DNA of 64,000 bases from Marinospirillum perlucidum (GTDB taxonomy: Bacteria; Pseudomonadota; Gammaproteobacteria; Pseudomonadales; Halomonadaceae). The notes beneath the pieces were generated by a model. The model was not told the origin of the DNA. It worked only from the letters and a program-made list of their open reading frames with translations, and ran no database searches. The stretch spans positions 28,323 through 92,322 of the forward strand of contig NZ_QFWJ01000013.1 in the NCBI RefSeq assembly GCF_003336805.1, in the 5' to 3' direction. Of the stretch, positions 53,532 to 62,412 are shown piece by piece; the stretch's first letter is position 1; the number at the start of each line of letters is the position of its first letter. The translations under genes and the position numbers were made by a program.

Positions 53532-54848
53532 TTATTTTGCCACCACCTGCGGCAACTCCTGCCAGCAGGTGGTATATTCTGGCGACCTTCGGGTCTGACG
53601 TGCTCTCCAACGTCCACTGGAAGCCCCCGGACCAAAAGATAAGCTCCCTCGCCCCTGTTTTCGATTCACCTCATCCATAACCTGCATCAGACGCTCTCGC
53701 TGCAAACGATGGCCGTGATCCTCCGATTCCTCCAACAGAGACATCTGGGCCTGGCCGGCATCCACCAACTGCATCAGTAAAACCCCGGCCTTGTGGTAGG
53801 AATAACCTTCACGCCATAATCGCCGAACCAGCTTTCTTGCTGCAGCGAGCATTTCACCGGTATCCGCAGTCGGTTGGGCAAACTCCCAGACCAGAGAATC
53901 GCTATGCTGAGGCAGGTCTTTGCGAAAAGGATTGGTGGTTAAAAAAACACTCAGGGTTTTCGCCAGACTTTTTTGTTCACGCAATTTTTCTGCAGCCCGT
54001 TGCACATGCTGGCGTAATGCCGCTGTTACCTCGTCCTCCTGATAACAGGCCTGGCCAAAACTACGGGAAACCCTGAGCTGTTTACGGCGGGGGTCGCTGG
54101 GCTGAAAATGACGACAAGCCTCACCACGAAGTTCCAACTGAATACGACTCAGAGGCAGGGAGAAACGCTTTTTAATCAGGTCACGCGGGGCTTCTCGCAA
54201 TTGCCAGGCTGTGGCGATACCCAGGCGCTGCAGACGTTCAGCCAGGCGTTTGCCTACCCCCCAAACATCACCTACATCCGTGGTTTCCAGCAATTCTTGT
54301 CCGGCCTTTGACTCGGGATCCAATACATAAACCTTGGCATCCTGGCTTTGCTTGGCCGCACGATTGGCCAGTTTAGCCAGAGTGGCTGTAGGAGCAATGC
54401 CCACACCGACCGGCAGGTGCACCTCCTGGGCTATTGTTTCCTCGATGACACGCCCCTGTTCCCAGAGGTCATCCAGGGTAAAACCGGATAAATCGAGAAA
54501 GGATTCATCAATTGAATAAGGTTCCACCTGGTTAGAGAAACGTCCCAATACCTCGTTTACACGGCGACTCATATCCGCATAGAGTGTGAAATTGGAACTT
54601 AAAAGAACAGCTCGATGACGACTAATCAGTGATTCCACCTTATAGACAGGGCTGCCCATGGCGACTCCCAGGGCCTTGAGTTCATCGCTACGGGCAATAA
54701 TACAGCCATCGTTATTGGACATGACCCCGACAGGCCGCCCATGCAGGCGAGGAGCAAAAGCTCTTTCACAGCTGACAAAAAAATTACTGCCATCCACCAA
54801 AGCGACCCAGTGGCCTAAAGGTGAGGTTTTCGATTTCGTGCTCGACAT
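53532..54848 (-). CDS. umuC: DNA polymerase V catalytic subunit UmuC
   Basis: A 438-residue Y-family polymerase for error-prone translesion synthesis. Catalytic acidic residues are in ALVDGSNFFVSCERAF and EPYSIDESFLDL. NNDGCIIARSDELKALGV and GVGIAPTATLAKLANRAAK are typical. A helix-hairpin-helix (VGDVWGVGKRLAERLQRLG) follows, and the little finger domain completes it. ATG 54848 fits the family N-terminus; the frame opens earlier inside the promoter. umuD is not adjacent but lies at 4.4 kb on the same strand. Confidence 0.95.
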   Translation of the reverse strand: MSSTKSKTSPLGHWVALVDGSNFFVSCERAFAPRLHGRPVGVMSNNDGCIIARSDELKALGVAMGSPVYKVESLISRHRAVLLSSNFTLYADMSRRVNEVLGRFSNQVEPYSIDESFLDLSGFTLDDLWEQGRVIEETIAQEVHLPVGVGIAPTATLAKLANRAAKQSQDAKVYVLDPESKAGQELLETTDVGDVWGVGKRLAERLQRLGIATAWQLREAPRDLIKKRFSLPLSRIQLELRGEACRHFQPSDPRRKQLRVSRSFGQACYQEDEVTAALRQHVQRAAEKLREQKSLAKTLSVFLTTNPFRKDLPQHSDSLVWEFAQPTADTGEMLAAARKLVRRLWREGYSYHKAGVLLMQLVDAGQAQMSLLEESEDHGHRLQRERLMQVMDEVNRKQGRGSLSFGPGASSGRWRARQTRRSPEYTTCWQELPQVVAK

Positions 54849-54878
54849 AAAAACACCCCTAACATGATTTTTATACAG

Positions 54879-54907
54879 TATATATTTATATACAGCACTT
54901 CTGTCAA
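54879..54907 (-). promoter_or_regulatory. umuC promoter with overlapping CAG half-sites
   Basis: On the minus strand TTGACA (54907-54902) and TATATA (54884-54879) are 17 bases apart. The plus strand between 54872 and 54895 has two TATACAG copies in an alternating AT run. They resemble SOS half-sites but do not make a CTG-N10-CAG box. LexA control is likely from the gene's identity but not proven by this sequence. Confidence 0.55.
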
Positions 54908-54981
54908 GCAACGGCGGTTTTGTAGGAAATCGCTATCTGGGCTAAGCTGCGTGTTTTAATTTTGCCAACTCAAGGACGCCT

Positions 54982-56346
54982 GTGCCCAAACCCAGCCCCT
55001 CTCTACTGCATCAACAAATCGGACCTTTCTTTGTTTCCCTGGGAGGAACCGGAGAAATCGGCGCCAACCTCTACCTGTATGGATGTCATGGATACTGGAT
55101 TGCTGTTGATTGCGGGCAAGGTTTTCGTCCCACCTCCACGGGTGAAACACAAAGCGTCGTTCCTGATTTACGAGCACTGGAAGATAACGGTATAAAAATT
55201 CAGGCACTGTTAATCACCCACGGCCATGAGGATCATATCGGTGCCCTGCCCTGGTTATGGCAACAACTAAACTGCCCGCTCTACACCACCCCTTTCACAG
55301 CAGGCTTGATCAGCAGAAAAATCCCCGGCAACAACAGCCGCCAGCGAAAAATCCATATCATTGAGCCCCTGCAAAGCTATTCTTTTGGCCCTTTTACTGG
55401 CGAATGGGTCCCTGTGACCCACTCCATCCCCGAGGCCCAGGGAATCTACCTAAAGGCTGGGGGACGCCGGATTTACCACACTGGAGACTGGAAGCTGGAC
55501 CCTCATCCACTGGTAGGCCGAATTACAGCAACAGAGCGCTTGCAAGCCATTGGTAAGGAAGGTGTGGATATCGTGGTAGGTGATTCCACCAACGCCCCCA
55601 AGTCCGGCTGGAACGCCTCTGAAAAGACAGTACGCCAGGGGCTGCTCAATTGCATTGCCAAGCTGCCCAATCGAGTGGTCGTGACCTGCTTTGCCAGCAA
55701 TGTCGCCCGTCTGAGTAGCCTGGGTTATGTCGCCAAGGCCACTGGACGCAACCTGATTATTGCCGGTCGGAGCATGCAACGTATTCATCAACTGGCCCGC
55801 CAGCAGGATTACCTGCCGGATTTCCCCACGCCTGTCCCCCTACAGGATGCTGGCTACCTGCCCAGAGACAAGCAGCTATTAGTCTGTACCGGTAGCCAGG
55901 GCGAACCTCAGGCCTTTTTAGCCAAGCTAGCTCAGGACAGAACCCATCAAATGAATCTGGAGGCCGGTGACCATGTCGTCTTTTCATCCAAAACCATCCC
56001 CGGCAACGAAAAGGCCGTTTTACGCCTGACTCGCTACCTGGAACACAAGCAACTGCAAATACTGACGGCCGATTCTCATCCCGAACTCCATGCTTCAGGC
56101 CATCCCGGTCAGGAAGAAATCAAGCAACTCTATGCCTGGTTAAAGCCCAAGCACCTGCTGGCCATGCATGGCGAAGAATACCACCAGCAGGCTCACTGCG
56201 ACCTGGCCCAACAACTGGATATCAACGCCCGTTTGCCCGCAGAAGGAGAAATCTACGATCTTTCCGCCACGCCACGGCTGGCCGCCGAAATTTATTCCGG
56301 ACGCTTACTGGTCCAGGGGGAAGATCTGGTCCCCTGGGGCGGATAA
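54982..56346 (+). CDS. RNase J-like metallo-beta-lactamase/beta-CASP nuclease
   Basis: A 454-residue protein. The metallo-beta-lactamase motif HGHEDHIGA is near residue 80, GDWKLDPHP and VGDSTNAPKSG form later motifs, and the beta-CASP part has VVVTCFASNVARL, VFSSKTIPGNE and the C-terminal HASGHPGQEE and MHGE. The core resembles RNase J and RNase J-like hydrolases, but it is about 100 residues shorter than typical RNase J and lacks its C-terminal domain. It starts at GTG after AAGGA. RNase J-type enzymes are less common in gammaproteobacteria, where RNase E dominates. Confidence 0.85.
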   Translation: MPKPSPSLLHQQIGPFFVSLGGTGEIGANLYLYGCHGYWIAVDCGQGFRPTSTGETQSVVPDLRALEDNGIKIQALLITHGHEDHIGALPWLWQQLNCPLYTTPFTAGLISRKIPGNNSRQRKIHIIEPLQSYSFGPFTGEWVPVTHSIPEAQGIYLKAGGRRIYHTGDWKLDPHPLVGRITATERLQAIGKEGVDIVVGDSTNAPKSGWNASEKTVRQGLLNCIAKLPNRVVVTCFASNVARLSSLGYVAKATGRNLIIAGRSMQRIHQLARQQDYLPDFPTPVPLQDAGYLPRDKQLLVCTGSQGEPQAFLAKLAQDRTHQMNLEAGDHVVFSSKTIPGNEKAVLRLTRYLEHKQLQILTADSHPELHASGHPGQEEIKQLYAWLKPKHLLAMHGEEYHQQAHCDLAQQLDINARLPAEGEIYDLSATPRLAAEIYSGRLLVQGEDLVPWGG

Positions 56347-56399
56347 AAGCTAAGCTCTTGAGTTGCTGTAGATTTCATAAAAAAAAGGGCATAAAACGA

Positions 56400-56427
56400 T
56401 TGACAGATAAAACCCAGCTGATAAGAT
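56400..56427 (+). promoter_or_regulatory. Promoter of tRNA-Ser
   Basis: TTGACA (56400-56405) and TAAGAT (56422-56427) are separated by 16 bases. The tRNA begins 13 bases after the -10 box. Confidence 0.7.
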
Positions 56428-56439
56428 ACGCGCCGTGTT

Positions 56440-56529
56440 GGAGGGCTGGCTGAGTGGTCGAAAGCACCGGTCTTGAAAACCGGCGAGGGTTTGCGCCCTC
56501 CCAGGGTTCGAATCCCTGGCCCTCCACCA
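56440..56529 (+). tRNA. tRNA-Ser (anticodon TGA)
   Basis: A 90-nt class II tRNA with a long variable arm. Acceptor GGAGGGC pairs with GCCCTCC. The anticodon stem CCGGT/ACCGG has loop CTTGAAA, giving TGA at 56474-56476. The T arm has GGTTCGAATCC and CCA is encoded. An AT-rich stretch with an unusual gene follows. Confidence 0.95.
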
Positions 56530-56540
56530 GAGACATGCTA

Positions 56541-56567
56541 AAAAGCGCCCTTAGGGGCGCTTTTTTT
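56541..56567 (+). terminator. Terminator after tRNA-Ser
   Basis: GCGCCC (56545-56550), loop TTAG, GGGCGC (56555-56560), with A-rich and T-rich flanks and a run of seven T. It begins 12 bases after the tRNA. Confidence 0.85.
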
Positions 56568-56732
56568 GTATATCCCACCCAAAATTTTTTGATGCTTACG
56601 CTTTTGTTGATTCCATGATCTGTACTGCGGTCTAGTCATCAGCCTAGAGCACTTCCTTGCCAGCTCTGCTGTTGAATCTGCTGACAACACTAACTAAAAA
56701 AACCAAAGCTCATTCATCCTGCATCTTTATTA

Positions 56733-56845
56733 GGAAACCTCTGATTAACTATTGCGCTGCGACTCACATGGACGTGGGAAGTGCAGCAATTCATCTGGAA
56801 TGAATTCAGCTCTAGCCTGCGCTCATCAAGTTAATCAGAGGCTCC
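56733..56845. repeat. 113-bp MITE-like element, copy B
   Basis: The terminal inverted repeats are CCTCTGATTAACT (56738-56750) and AGTTAATCAGAGG (56829-56841), which are exact complements. TTA flanks both sides (56730-56732, 56846-56848). A central hairpin AATTCAT-CTGGA-ATGAATT lies at 56788-56806. It aligns gap-free with copy A at 53103-53215. No reading frame fits inside, so any movement would need a transposase from elsewhere. Outside it, the 56568-56898 gap shows nothing else recognisable. Confidence 0.8.
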
Positions 56846-56898
56846 TTAGATACTGTGATCAACAAGAACCAACGAGATTTTCCAGTCACAACACCATT

Positions 56899-57576
56899 TT
56901 AAAAAACAGTTAACCAGTTACTCACGGCATAGAGCGAAACCGACACCCCAGCAAGCATTGCAGCCGCTCCCATACACCCGGATGGTGCAAGCTGCCTCTG
57001 TCTTTCTTGTGCTTCTCTTTGAATTATTTCTAGCGCTTTTTCTTCTGCTTGCTCGATGGCTTGCTGTACCTCTTGTTTTGACTTCTCAGCCTCTTCAGCA
57101 CTGGTGCAAACATAGTCTTCAATCACTATTGCCAGCTCACCAAGATGAGAAAAAGAACTATATTTATAATTGCCTTCACTGAATGTCTGGCGGTCATTCT
57201 TTAGATTGATAACAGTGTTGCAACCAGCTTCTTCTATACAAGATTTCAAGTGGTTAAATGCTTCGTCTTTATCATCATTAAAACTGGTCTCAATCTTTTT
57301 TCTAAATACGACTGTGCCGTGCTTAGGCTCACCCTTAGCGACAAAGAAAGGCAATACACGTTGACCAAAATGAACAGGAAGCACTTCAACCTGAGTTGCG
57401 CTTAGCCCTTTAGGTGTGGGTACAGGGTCAAAGCTAACAGGGGTGCCTTTTAATAGCTGACTTTGTTGCTTTTTGTCTTTTAGCTTGCTGGCATGCAGGA
57501 AATAACTCTCTCCATCTTCACCATCAATAAAGCCAAACTTCTTAGATGCAACAAAAGAAACAATTTTTCCTTTCAC
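56899..57576 (-). CDS. Cold-shock-domain protein with coiled coil and C-terminal membrane segment
   Basis: A 225-residue protein. Residues 1-65 look like a cold-shock (CSD) domain: [22 protein letters not shown] followed by FLHASKL and [17 protein letters not shown]. The middle (about 95-150) is unrecognised. A Glu/Gln/Lys-rich coiled coil covers about 155-195, and a hydrophobic segment ([19 protein letters not shown]) ends the protein. A CSD tied to a membrane anchor is unusual. The start is GTG with AAGGAG upstream. The gene is richer in A+T than its neighbours and sits next to tRNA-Ser and a MITE-like element, which suggests transfer. Confidence 0.6.
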   Translation of the reverse strand: MKGKIVSFVASKKFGFIDGEDGESYFLHASKLKDKKQQSQLLKGTPVSFDPVPTPKGLSATQVEVLPVHFGQRVLPFFVAKGEPKHGTVVFRKKIETSFNDDKDEAFNHLKSCIEEAGCNTVINLKNDRQTFSEGNYKYSSFSHLGELAIVIEDYVCTSAEEAEKSKQEVQQAIEQAEEKALEIIQREAQERQRQLAPSGCMGAAAMLAGVSVSLYAVSNWLTVF

Positions 57577-57803
57577 GACAACTCCTTATATATAACTTTT
57601 TGCTTGATCCTACGTCATACTCGGTACTCTCGCAAGGATGCTCATACATGCTTCTAACCACATAAGTGTTACAATAGGTACTTCAGTGGAATGCATACTA
57701 TTGAAGATCAAGACTAGAACTATCACCTTGGCTGTATCAACCTTACCCTTTCTGTGCTTTTGAAGTTTGATCTCCACAAAGCGACCGGCTTTTAAGACCC
57801 CTT

Positions 57804-58751
57804 ATGAAACCTAACTCATCCTCAGGCATCTTTCTTCTGGCCGCTGCCTTGTCTGCCATTTTTATGGGCAGCATTGGCAGTATTTCCGTGTTTGCTGGCA
57901 CTACGGCGGAGACGGTGACCTTTTATCGTCTTTTTCTAGGTGCGCTCTTGGTTAGCTTCCTGTTGCTGGCCAGCGGCCAGCAGGCTCGGCTTTTTGTGTG
58001 GCCGGGGTTCAAGGTGCTGATCACCGGCTTCTTTTTGGCGGGGTTTGTGGTCTTCTATATCCAGGCTATGGAGTACACCAGCATGGCCAATGCGGTGATG
58101 ATCATGTACCTGGCTCCGTTAACGGCAGCGGTGACCGCTCATTTTCTGATGGGTGAAAAGCTGACTAAAGCAGCAATCGGCATGATTTTTATTGCCCTCT
58201 TGGGCTTTGCCATGATGATGGAGTTTAATTTTAGTCTCTCGGGTCGGGCCGCTGAGGCCAAGGGGCTTTTGTTTGCCCTGGCGGCCATGCTCAGTTACAC
58301 GGCTTTTATGTTGATCAATCGGGTGATCAACCCCGAGATTCATGTACTGACCCGTAGTGGCTATCAAATGCTGGCTGGTGCTCTGGTTATGCTGCCCTTG
58401 ATGCTGCTGCAAGCCCCTGAACTCAACCTGGAACAGTGGGGTTGGCTAGCGGCTGCGGGAGTTTTCCCCGGTTTTCTGGCGATTCTGCTGGCTGTCGTTG
58501 CCCTGCGCTCTTTGCCGGCATCAACGTTTGGCACCCTGGCCTACTTGGAGCCCATTACTGTGGTTTGTTTGGCCTGGGTGCTCTTTGATCAAACCTTGAA
58601 CTCGCTGCAACTGGCTGGCTGCGGTCTGATTCTATTGGCCGGTTGCGGCCAAGCCTGGCTAATGAGCCGACCTGCAAAAGCGCTTCACCAGCCCCTGGAT
58701 CAGCGGTTCGACAGCGGGGCTGATCCAGAAGCAGTGGAAGGTCAGTCGTAA
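57804..58751 (+). CDS. DMT superfamily (EamA) transporter
   Basis: A 315-residue inner-membrane transporter with ten predicted helices in two EamA repeats. The first repeat has FYRLFLGALLVSFLLL and TSMANAVMIMYLAPL, the second FGTLAYLEPITVVCLAWVLF. Members export amino acids or other metabolites; the substrate is unknown. Its 3' end overlaps the convergent PilX-like gene by 10 bases. The 227-base gap upstream shows no firm promoter or operator. Confidence 0.88.
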   Translation: MKPNSSSGIFLLAAALSAIFMGSIGSISVFAGTTAETVTFYRLFLGALLVSFLLLASGQQARLFVWPGFKVLITGFFLAGFVVFYIQAMEYTSMANAVMIMYLAPLTAAVTAHFLMGEKLTKAAIGMIFIALLGFAMMMEFNFSLSGRAAEAKGLLFALAAMLSYTAFMLINRVINPEIHVLTRSGYQMLAGALVMLPLMLLQAPELNLEQWGWLAAAGVFPGFLAILLAVVALRSLPASTFGTLAYLEPITVVCLAWVLFDQTLNSLQLAGCGLILLAGCGQAWLMSRPAKALHQPLDQRFDSGADPEAVEGQS

Positions 58752-60280
58752 TCAAAATCGAAGTTGATATCGGCATCGGGAACATAGGTTTCACCGGCCT
58801 GACCGCCACCTCCTCCGGCTGTTAGGCTTTCGTAATAAATCCCGGTGCCACCGGATACCTTGACCTCCGGGCCTAGTGCCTGGCCCCGGATATAACTGCC
58901 CCCGCTGATATCAATAGAAGCCTGGGCTGCATAAACAGCACCCAGAAGGTGAGCACCACCGGAAATTTTGACTGCGGTGGCATTAGGGCTGTTGTGCGAA
59001 TAGTTGGAATAAAGCGAGAAAATCGGCTGTCCCTGAGTATTCAAGACCTGCTCATTCATAAAATTAAAGCCAGCCGTGATTCTGGTCGTGCCTTCTACCA
59101 CGAGGGTCAAGCTGGAGTTCTCACAAATTTCCAGACTGGTTCCACCACCAAAATGCACATCCCCGGCTACATAGATAAGGACATGACTGGCCTGGGAAGC
59201 CTCTTCAGAGCAAAACAGATCGCCATTCTCATCCACCAAATGACCGATACCAAAGCTGGGATTGCCCTGCCCACCCGAGACCAAACGCAGCTCATCCAGG
59301 GCGTAGAGGCTTAAAGACTCCCGCCCGAGAAAATCGACCTGTTTGAGCACCTCAAGATCGCCGGCATCACCCTGAAGATTGGTCGCGCCAGCAGCGGAAA
59401 AAATCACCTGGCCAGCACCCCATTGACCAACATTTTTATTACCCAGCTCGGATTTAAGATCCTGAATGCTGGCCGCATCGATCTCCAACCCGTCTATTCG
59501 GGCTTGAAGGCCCAGGGGATCTGAGTCCAGAGCAGTATAGCTGTCTGTTTGTTCAGCCTTGTCCAATTGCATCCAGTCGGGCTTATTCAGAAAAGCCGTG
59601 GCAATCTGGGCCTTTTCATCGTTAGCGTAAATGGAAGCCCCGCCATTCAGGGAAACTTCATCAGCAGTAACATTCCCTTCGATGCGACCGCCACCGGTTA
59701 CCTCAACCCGCCCCCAGGAGCCAGCAGCATTTTCTCCGAAAGCAGCGGCAACCGGATCACTGCCTGCACCGGTCTGGGAATCGGGATTGAGTTGGAAGGT
59801 AACCTGCATTGTCATACCGCGTTCAGCAATCACCTGGCTTTGATCTTCACTCCCCTGCCAGGCTTTGACCGCCAGAACGATCTCATCTTGATCATCTTCA
59901 ATGCTACTGCAATCAACGCTGAAGCGGCTGGCATCCGGTTGCCACCAGATGGCCGGATTACCAGGCGAGGCCTGCATATAGGAGTGCACCTGCGAGGCCA
60001 GGCTGTTCACTTCCTGCATAAAATGATTACATGCGACTTCACGGCTTTCTCCGGCAGCCACCAACTGAATCCGCCCTTGAATTTGGCTAACTCCTGCATC
60101 CACAGCACTGTGCAAGCTGGCCAGATGGGCGCGACTGATGGCAACCCGGCGTTCCTGCCCCGTACGTTCGGCACTGGTCACCAAAACCACGCCTGTAAAC
60201 AGCATGAGCAAGAGTGCCAAGACCAACACAAATCCCTGTTGCTGGGGCAGGTATAAGCCCACCTTTTTCTGATCCTTCAT
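58742..60280 (-). CDS. PilX-like pilin assembly protein with long C-terminal domain
   Basis: A 512-residue protein. The N-terminus is prepilin-like: a short basic leader, then QQQGFVLVLALLLMLFTGVVLVTSAERTGQ (about residues 12-41), as in PilX-type minor pilins. The remaining 460 residues are rich in Gly, Ser, Asp and Asn, with repeated turns such as SGGAHLLGAVYA and SGGSYIRGQA that suggest a beta-helix-like fold. ATG 60280 with GGGAG five bases upstream is preferred. No other pilin gene is adjacent, so its apparatus is elsewhere. Confidence 0.65.
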   Translation of the reverse strand: MKDQKKVGLYLPQQQGFVLVLALLLMLFTGVVLVTSAERTGQERRVAISRAHLASLHSAVDAGVSQIQGRIQLVAAGESREVACNHFMQEVNSLASQVHSYMQASPGNPAIWWQPDASRFSVDCSSIEDDQDEIVLAVKAWQGSEDQSQVIAERGMTMQVTFQLNPDSQTGAGSDPVAAAFGENAAGSWGRVEVTGGGRIEGNVTADEVSLNGGASIYANDEKAQIATAFLNKPDWMQLDKAEQTDSYTALDSDPLGLQARIDGLEIDAASIQDLKSELGNKNVGQWGAGQVIFSAAGATNLQGDAGDLEVLKQVDFLGRESLSLYALDELRLVSGGQGNPSFGIGHLVDENGDLFCSEEASQASHVLIYVAGDVHFGGGTSLEICENSSLTLVVEGTTRITAGFNFMNEQVLNTQGQPIFSLYSNYSHNSPNATAVKISGGAHLLGAVYAAQASIDISGGSYIRGQALGPEVKVSGGTGIYYESLTAGGGGGQAGETYVPDADINFDFDYD

Positions 60281-60685
60281 GGCTACTCCCTTCTTCCTTC
60301 GTCCTGACTGTACTTTCGGACAACCTAACAGACGTTTGAGTCCAAACTTATTTCGAGAATAAACAAAAACTTTTCCGGCATCAAAGCCTAAATGGCCGCT
60401 TAAAGAAAAAAACAGCAACTTTTTTACATTTTATATTCAAGCTATAAGAAGCTCTTATGTCAGCTAGCCGACACAATCAAACAAACCACTGAAAATAAAC
60501 GTAAAAATGGATATCCTTAGCTTCCTAGGGAGAAGTGAACGGGAAATCAATAACCTTTCCTGCACCAGGGGTATTTATTACAATTCCGAGAAAGTCCGGT
60601 AAGGGTTCAGGGCTTTCCTGACCTTTTTTGCGATAACAAAATCTACTTGAACCGGGCTTTCTCAACCACCTGAGTGACTCTCACT

Positions 60686-61987
60686 ATGGCTAAGCGGCAT
60701 TCTTTTTCGACTCCTCCTTTGTCCGGGTATTTTGCCCAGGCGCTGAATAGCATTGCTGAGGTGATTGCCACGCAGGACGATACCTGGAGTCTTTTGCAGG
60801 AAACCTCCCAGAGTACGGGCCAGGTTCTCGATTCTGATCGGGTGGTGATCTATGACGTCAGCTTCCCCAAGGGACGTCTGGAAGGTCTGCACGAGTGGTT
60901 GAATCCTGAACGGGGCCAGGTGGAAGACAGCATCGGCAATTACCCCCTGCAGCTTTTCTACAAGGGTGCAGAGACCGTTTGGGAAGAAGCCACCTATCTG
61001 ATCAGCAATGCCAGCCAGCCCCACCCTTCACTGATTCTGGATGGCTCGGCAGGTTTGCTGCACGGACAGATGAATATCAAAACCCTGCTTTGGTATCCTT
61101 TTGCCTTTCGCGAAGACGGTTTTTATCTGCTGATCCTGAATCAGGTTTTTCAGGAAAGAGCCTGGCAGCAGGAAGAAATTGATTTTCTACAGGCCGTCAG
61201 TAACCTGGTTTCCATTGCCTTGAATAAAATCAAGCTGATGCAGGAGCGTGAAGAGCTGCTGCAAAATGCCAGGAAACACAATGAAGAATTGTCCCGCCTG
61301 AATGAAGCCATGGCGCATCATTTTCAGGAACCGACTCGTCGGCTGGTGACCTATGCGCAACAACTGGAGCGCAACCCTCAACTCCAAGAGGATCCAGCCA
61401 GTCAACTGGCAGTAGGCTTTATTGTATCCCAGGCCCAGCGTCTGTCGGAACTGGTTCGTGCTGCCCAGAAGTACCTGGCCGTGGATCAGCTGCCTTCTAA
61501 CCTTCAGGCTCAGGCCGATACCCAGCAGGTGTTTTTTAAAGCCTGCGAAGCAGCCGGACTGGATGGCAAGGCCTGCATCAAAATCCAGGGAAAACTGCCA
61601 CCTGTACGCATGGCTGCCAAGGATTTGCTGACTCTCTTTCAGTTAATGCTGTGTAACGCCTGGCAATATCGTCATCCTGCCAGACCGTTGGAAATCCAGT
61701 TGGAAGCCTGCTGCCAGGAACAAAGAGTCACCTTTTATTTGGCTGATAATGGTGTGGGCATCGCACCGGATTACCGGGAAAAGGTTTTTTCGCTGTTTAC
61801 CCGCCTGGTCTGTAATGATCAGCAAGGCTGCGGACTGGGTTTGGCCCTGGCCCGCAAACTCCTGGATCACTATGAAGGCCATATCCACCTGGAAGATGGC
61901 CTCGAAGGGGGCAGCTGTCTGGTCTTTAATCTGCCGCTGGCCAAGGATGAAGAACCCGACTTACAACAGCCTCAAGTTGCCTTGTAA
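60686..61987 (+). CDS. GAF domain sensor histidine kinase
   Basis: A 433-residue soluble kinase. A GAF domain covers about residues 15-185 (ALNSIAEVIATQDDTWSLL; DSDRVVIYDVSF) and resembles those of phytochrome-like kinases, though no clear chromophore Cys is seen at the usual place. A helical region carries the likely phospho-acceptor in AMAHHFQEPTRRL near 210. The ATPase domain has LADNGVGIAP and GCGLGLALARKLL. A GTG at 60674 is in frame and is an alternative start. The 393-base region upstream (60281-60673) holds only a partial palindrome TGTCAGCTAGCCGACA at 60458-60473. Confidence 0.8.
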   Translation: MAKRHSFSTPPLSGYFAQALNSIAEVIATQDDTWSLLQETSQSTGQVLDSDRVVIYDVSFPKGRLEGLHEWLNPERGQVEDSIGNYPLQLFYKGAETVWEEATYLISNASQPHPSLILDGSAGLLHGQMNIKTLLWYPFAFREDGFYLLILNQVFQERAWQQEEIDFLQAVSNLVSIALNKIKLMQEREELLQNARKHNEELSRLNEAMAHHFQEPTRRLVTYAQQLERNPQLQEDPASQLAVGFIVSQAQRLSELVRAAQKYLAVDQLPSNLQAQADTQQVFFKACEAAGLDGKACIKIQGKLPPVRMAAKDLLTLFQLMLCNAWQYRHPARPLEIQLEACCQEQRVTFYLADNGVGIAPDYREKVFSLFTRLVCNDQQGCGLGLALARKLLDHYEGHIHLEDGLEGGSCLVFNLPLAKDEEPDLQQPQVAL

Positions 61988-62397
61988 AACACCAGAGCCA
62001 CCGAGTTGAGGCAGTAACGCTCACCGGTTGGTCGAGGCCCGTCATCAAACACATGCCCCAGATGGCCATCACAACGGGCACAGCGGATTTCGGTACGAAT
62101 CATGCCCGCCGAAGTATCGCGAACATAGTGTAAGAAATCCCTGTCCAGCGGCTGGTAAAAGCTAGGCCAACCACTGCCCGATTCAAACTTGTGCTCGGAT
62201 GAAAACAGCGGCAGCTCACAAAGTCCACAGTGGTAAAGTCCCTCTTCCTTGTTATCCAGCAGACCACCACAAAAAGGCGGTTCAGTCCCCTGATTCAAAA
62301 GAATCCGGCGAGCTTCAGGCGACAGCTTTTGTGCAGCTTCCTGTTTTTGTTCTTCATTCCAGGGGGTCAGATCTTGAGGGGGGAGTATACTCGTCAT
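61972..62397 (-). CDS. msrB: Peptide-methionine (R)-S-oxide reductase
   Basis: A 141-residue MsrB that repairs methionine-R-sulfoxide in proteins. Zinc cysteines are in CGLCELP and CARCDGH, the catalytic Cys is in RYCLNSVAL near the C-terminus, and GSGWPSFYQP and GHLGHVFDDGP complete the signature. ATG 62397 has GGAGG seven bases upstream. The 3' end overlaps the convergent kinase gene by 16 bases. Confidence 0.95.
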   Translation of the reverse strand: MTSILPPQDLTPWNEEQKQEAAQKLSPEARRILLNQGTEPPFCGGLLDNKEEGLYHCGLCELPLFSSEHKFESGSGWPSFYQPLDRDFLHYVRDTSAGMIRTEIRCARCDGHLGHVFDDGPRPTGERYCLNSVALVFYKAT

Positions 62398-62412
62398 AGA
62401 CAACCTCCAGAG

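Noticed and set aside
56440..57800. Genomic island attachment sites at tRNA-Ser
   Set aside because: I looked for a second copy of the tRNA 3' end downstream to 58 kb and found none.
60458..60473. TGTCAGCTAGCCGACA as an operator for the PilX-like or kinase gene
   Set aside because: It is only partly symmetric, single, and far from either start; not enough to call it a regulatory site.
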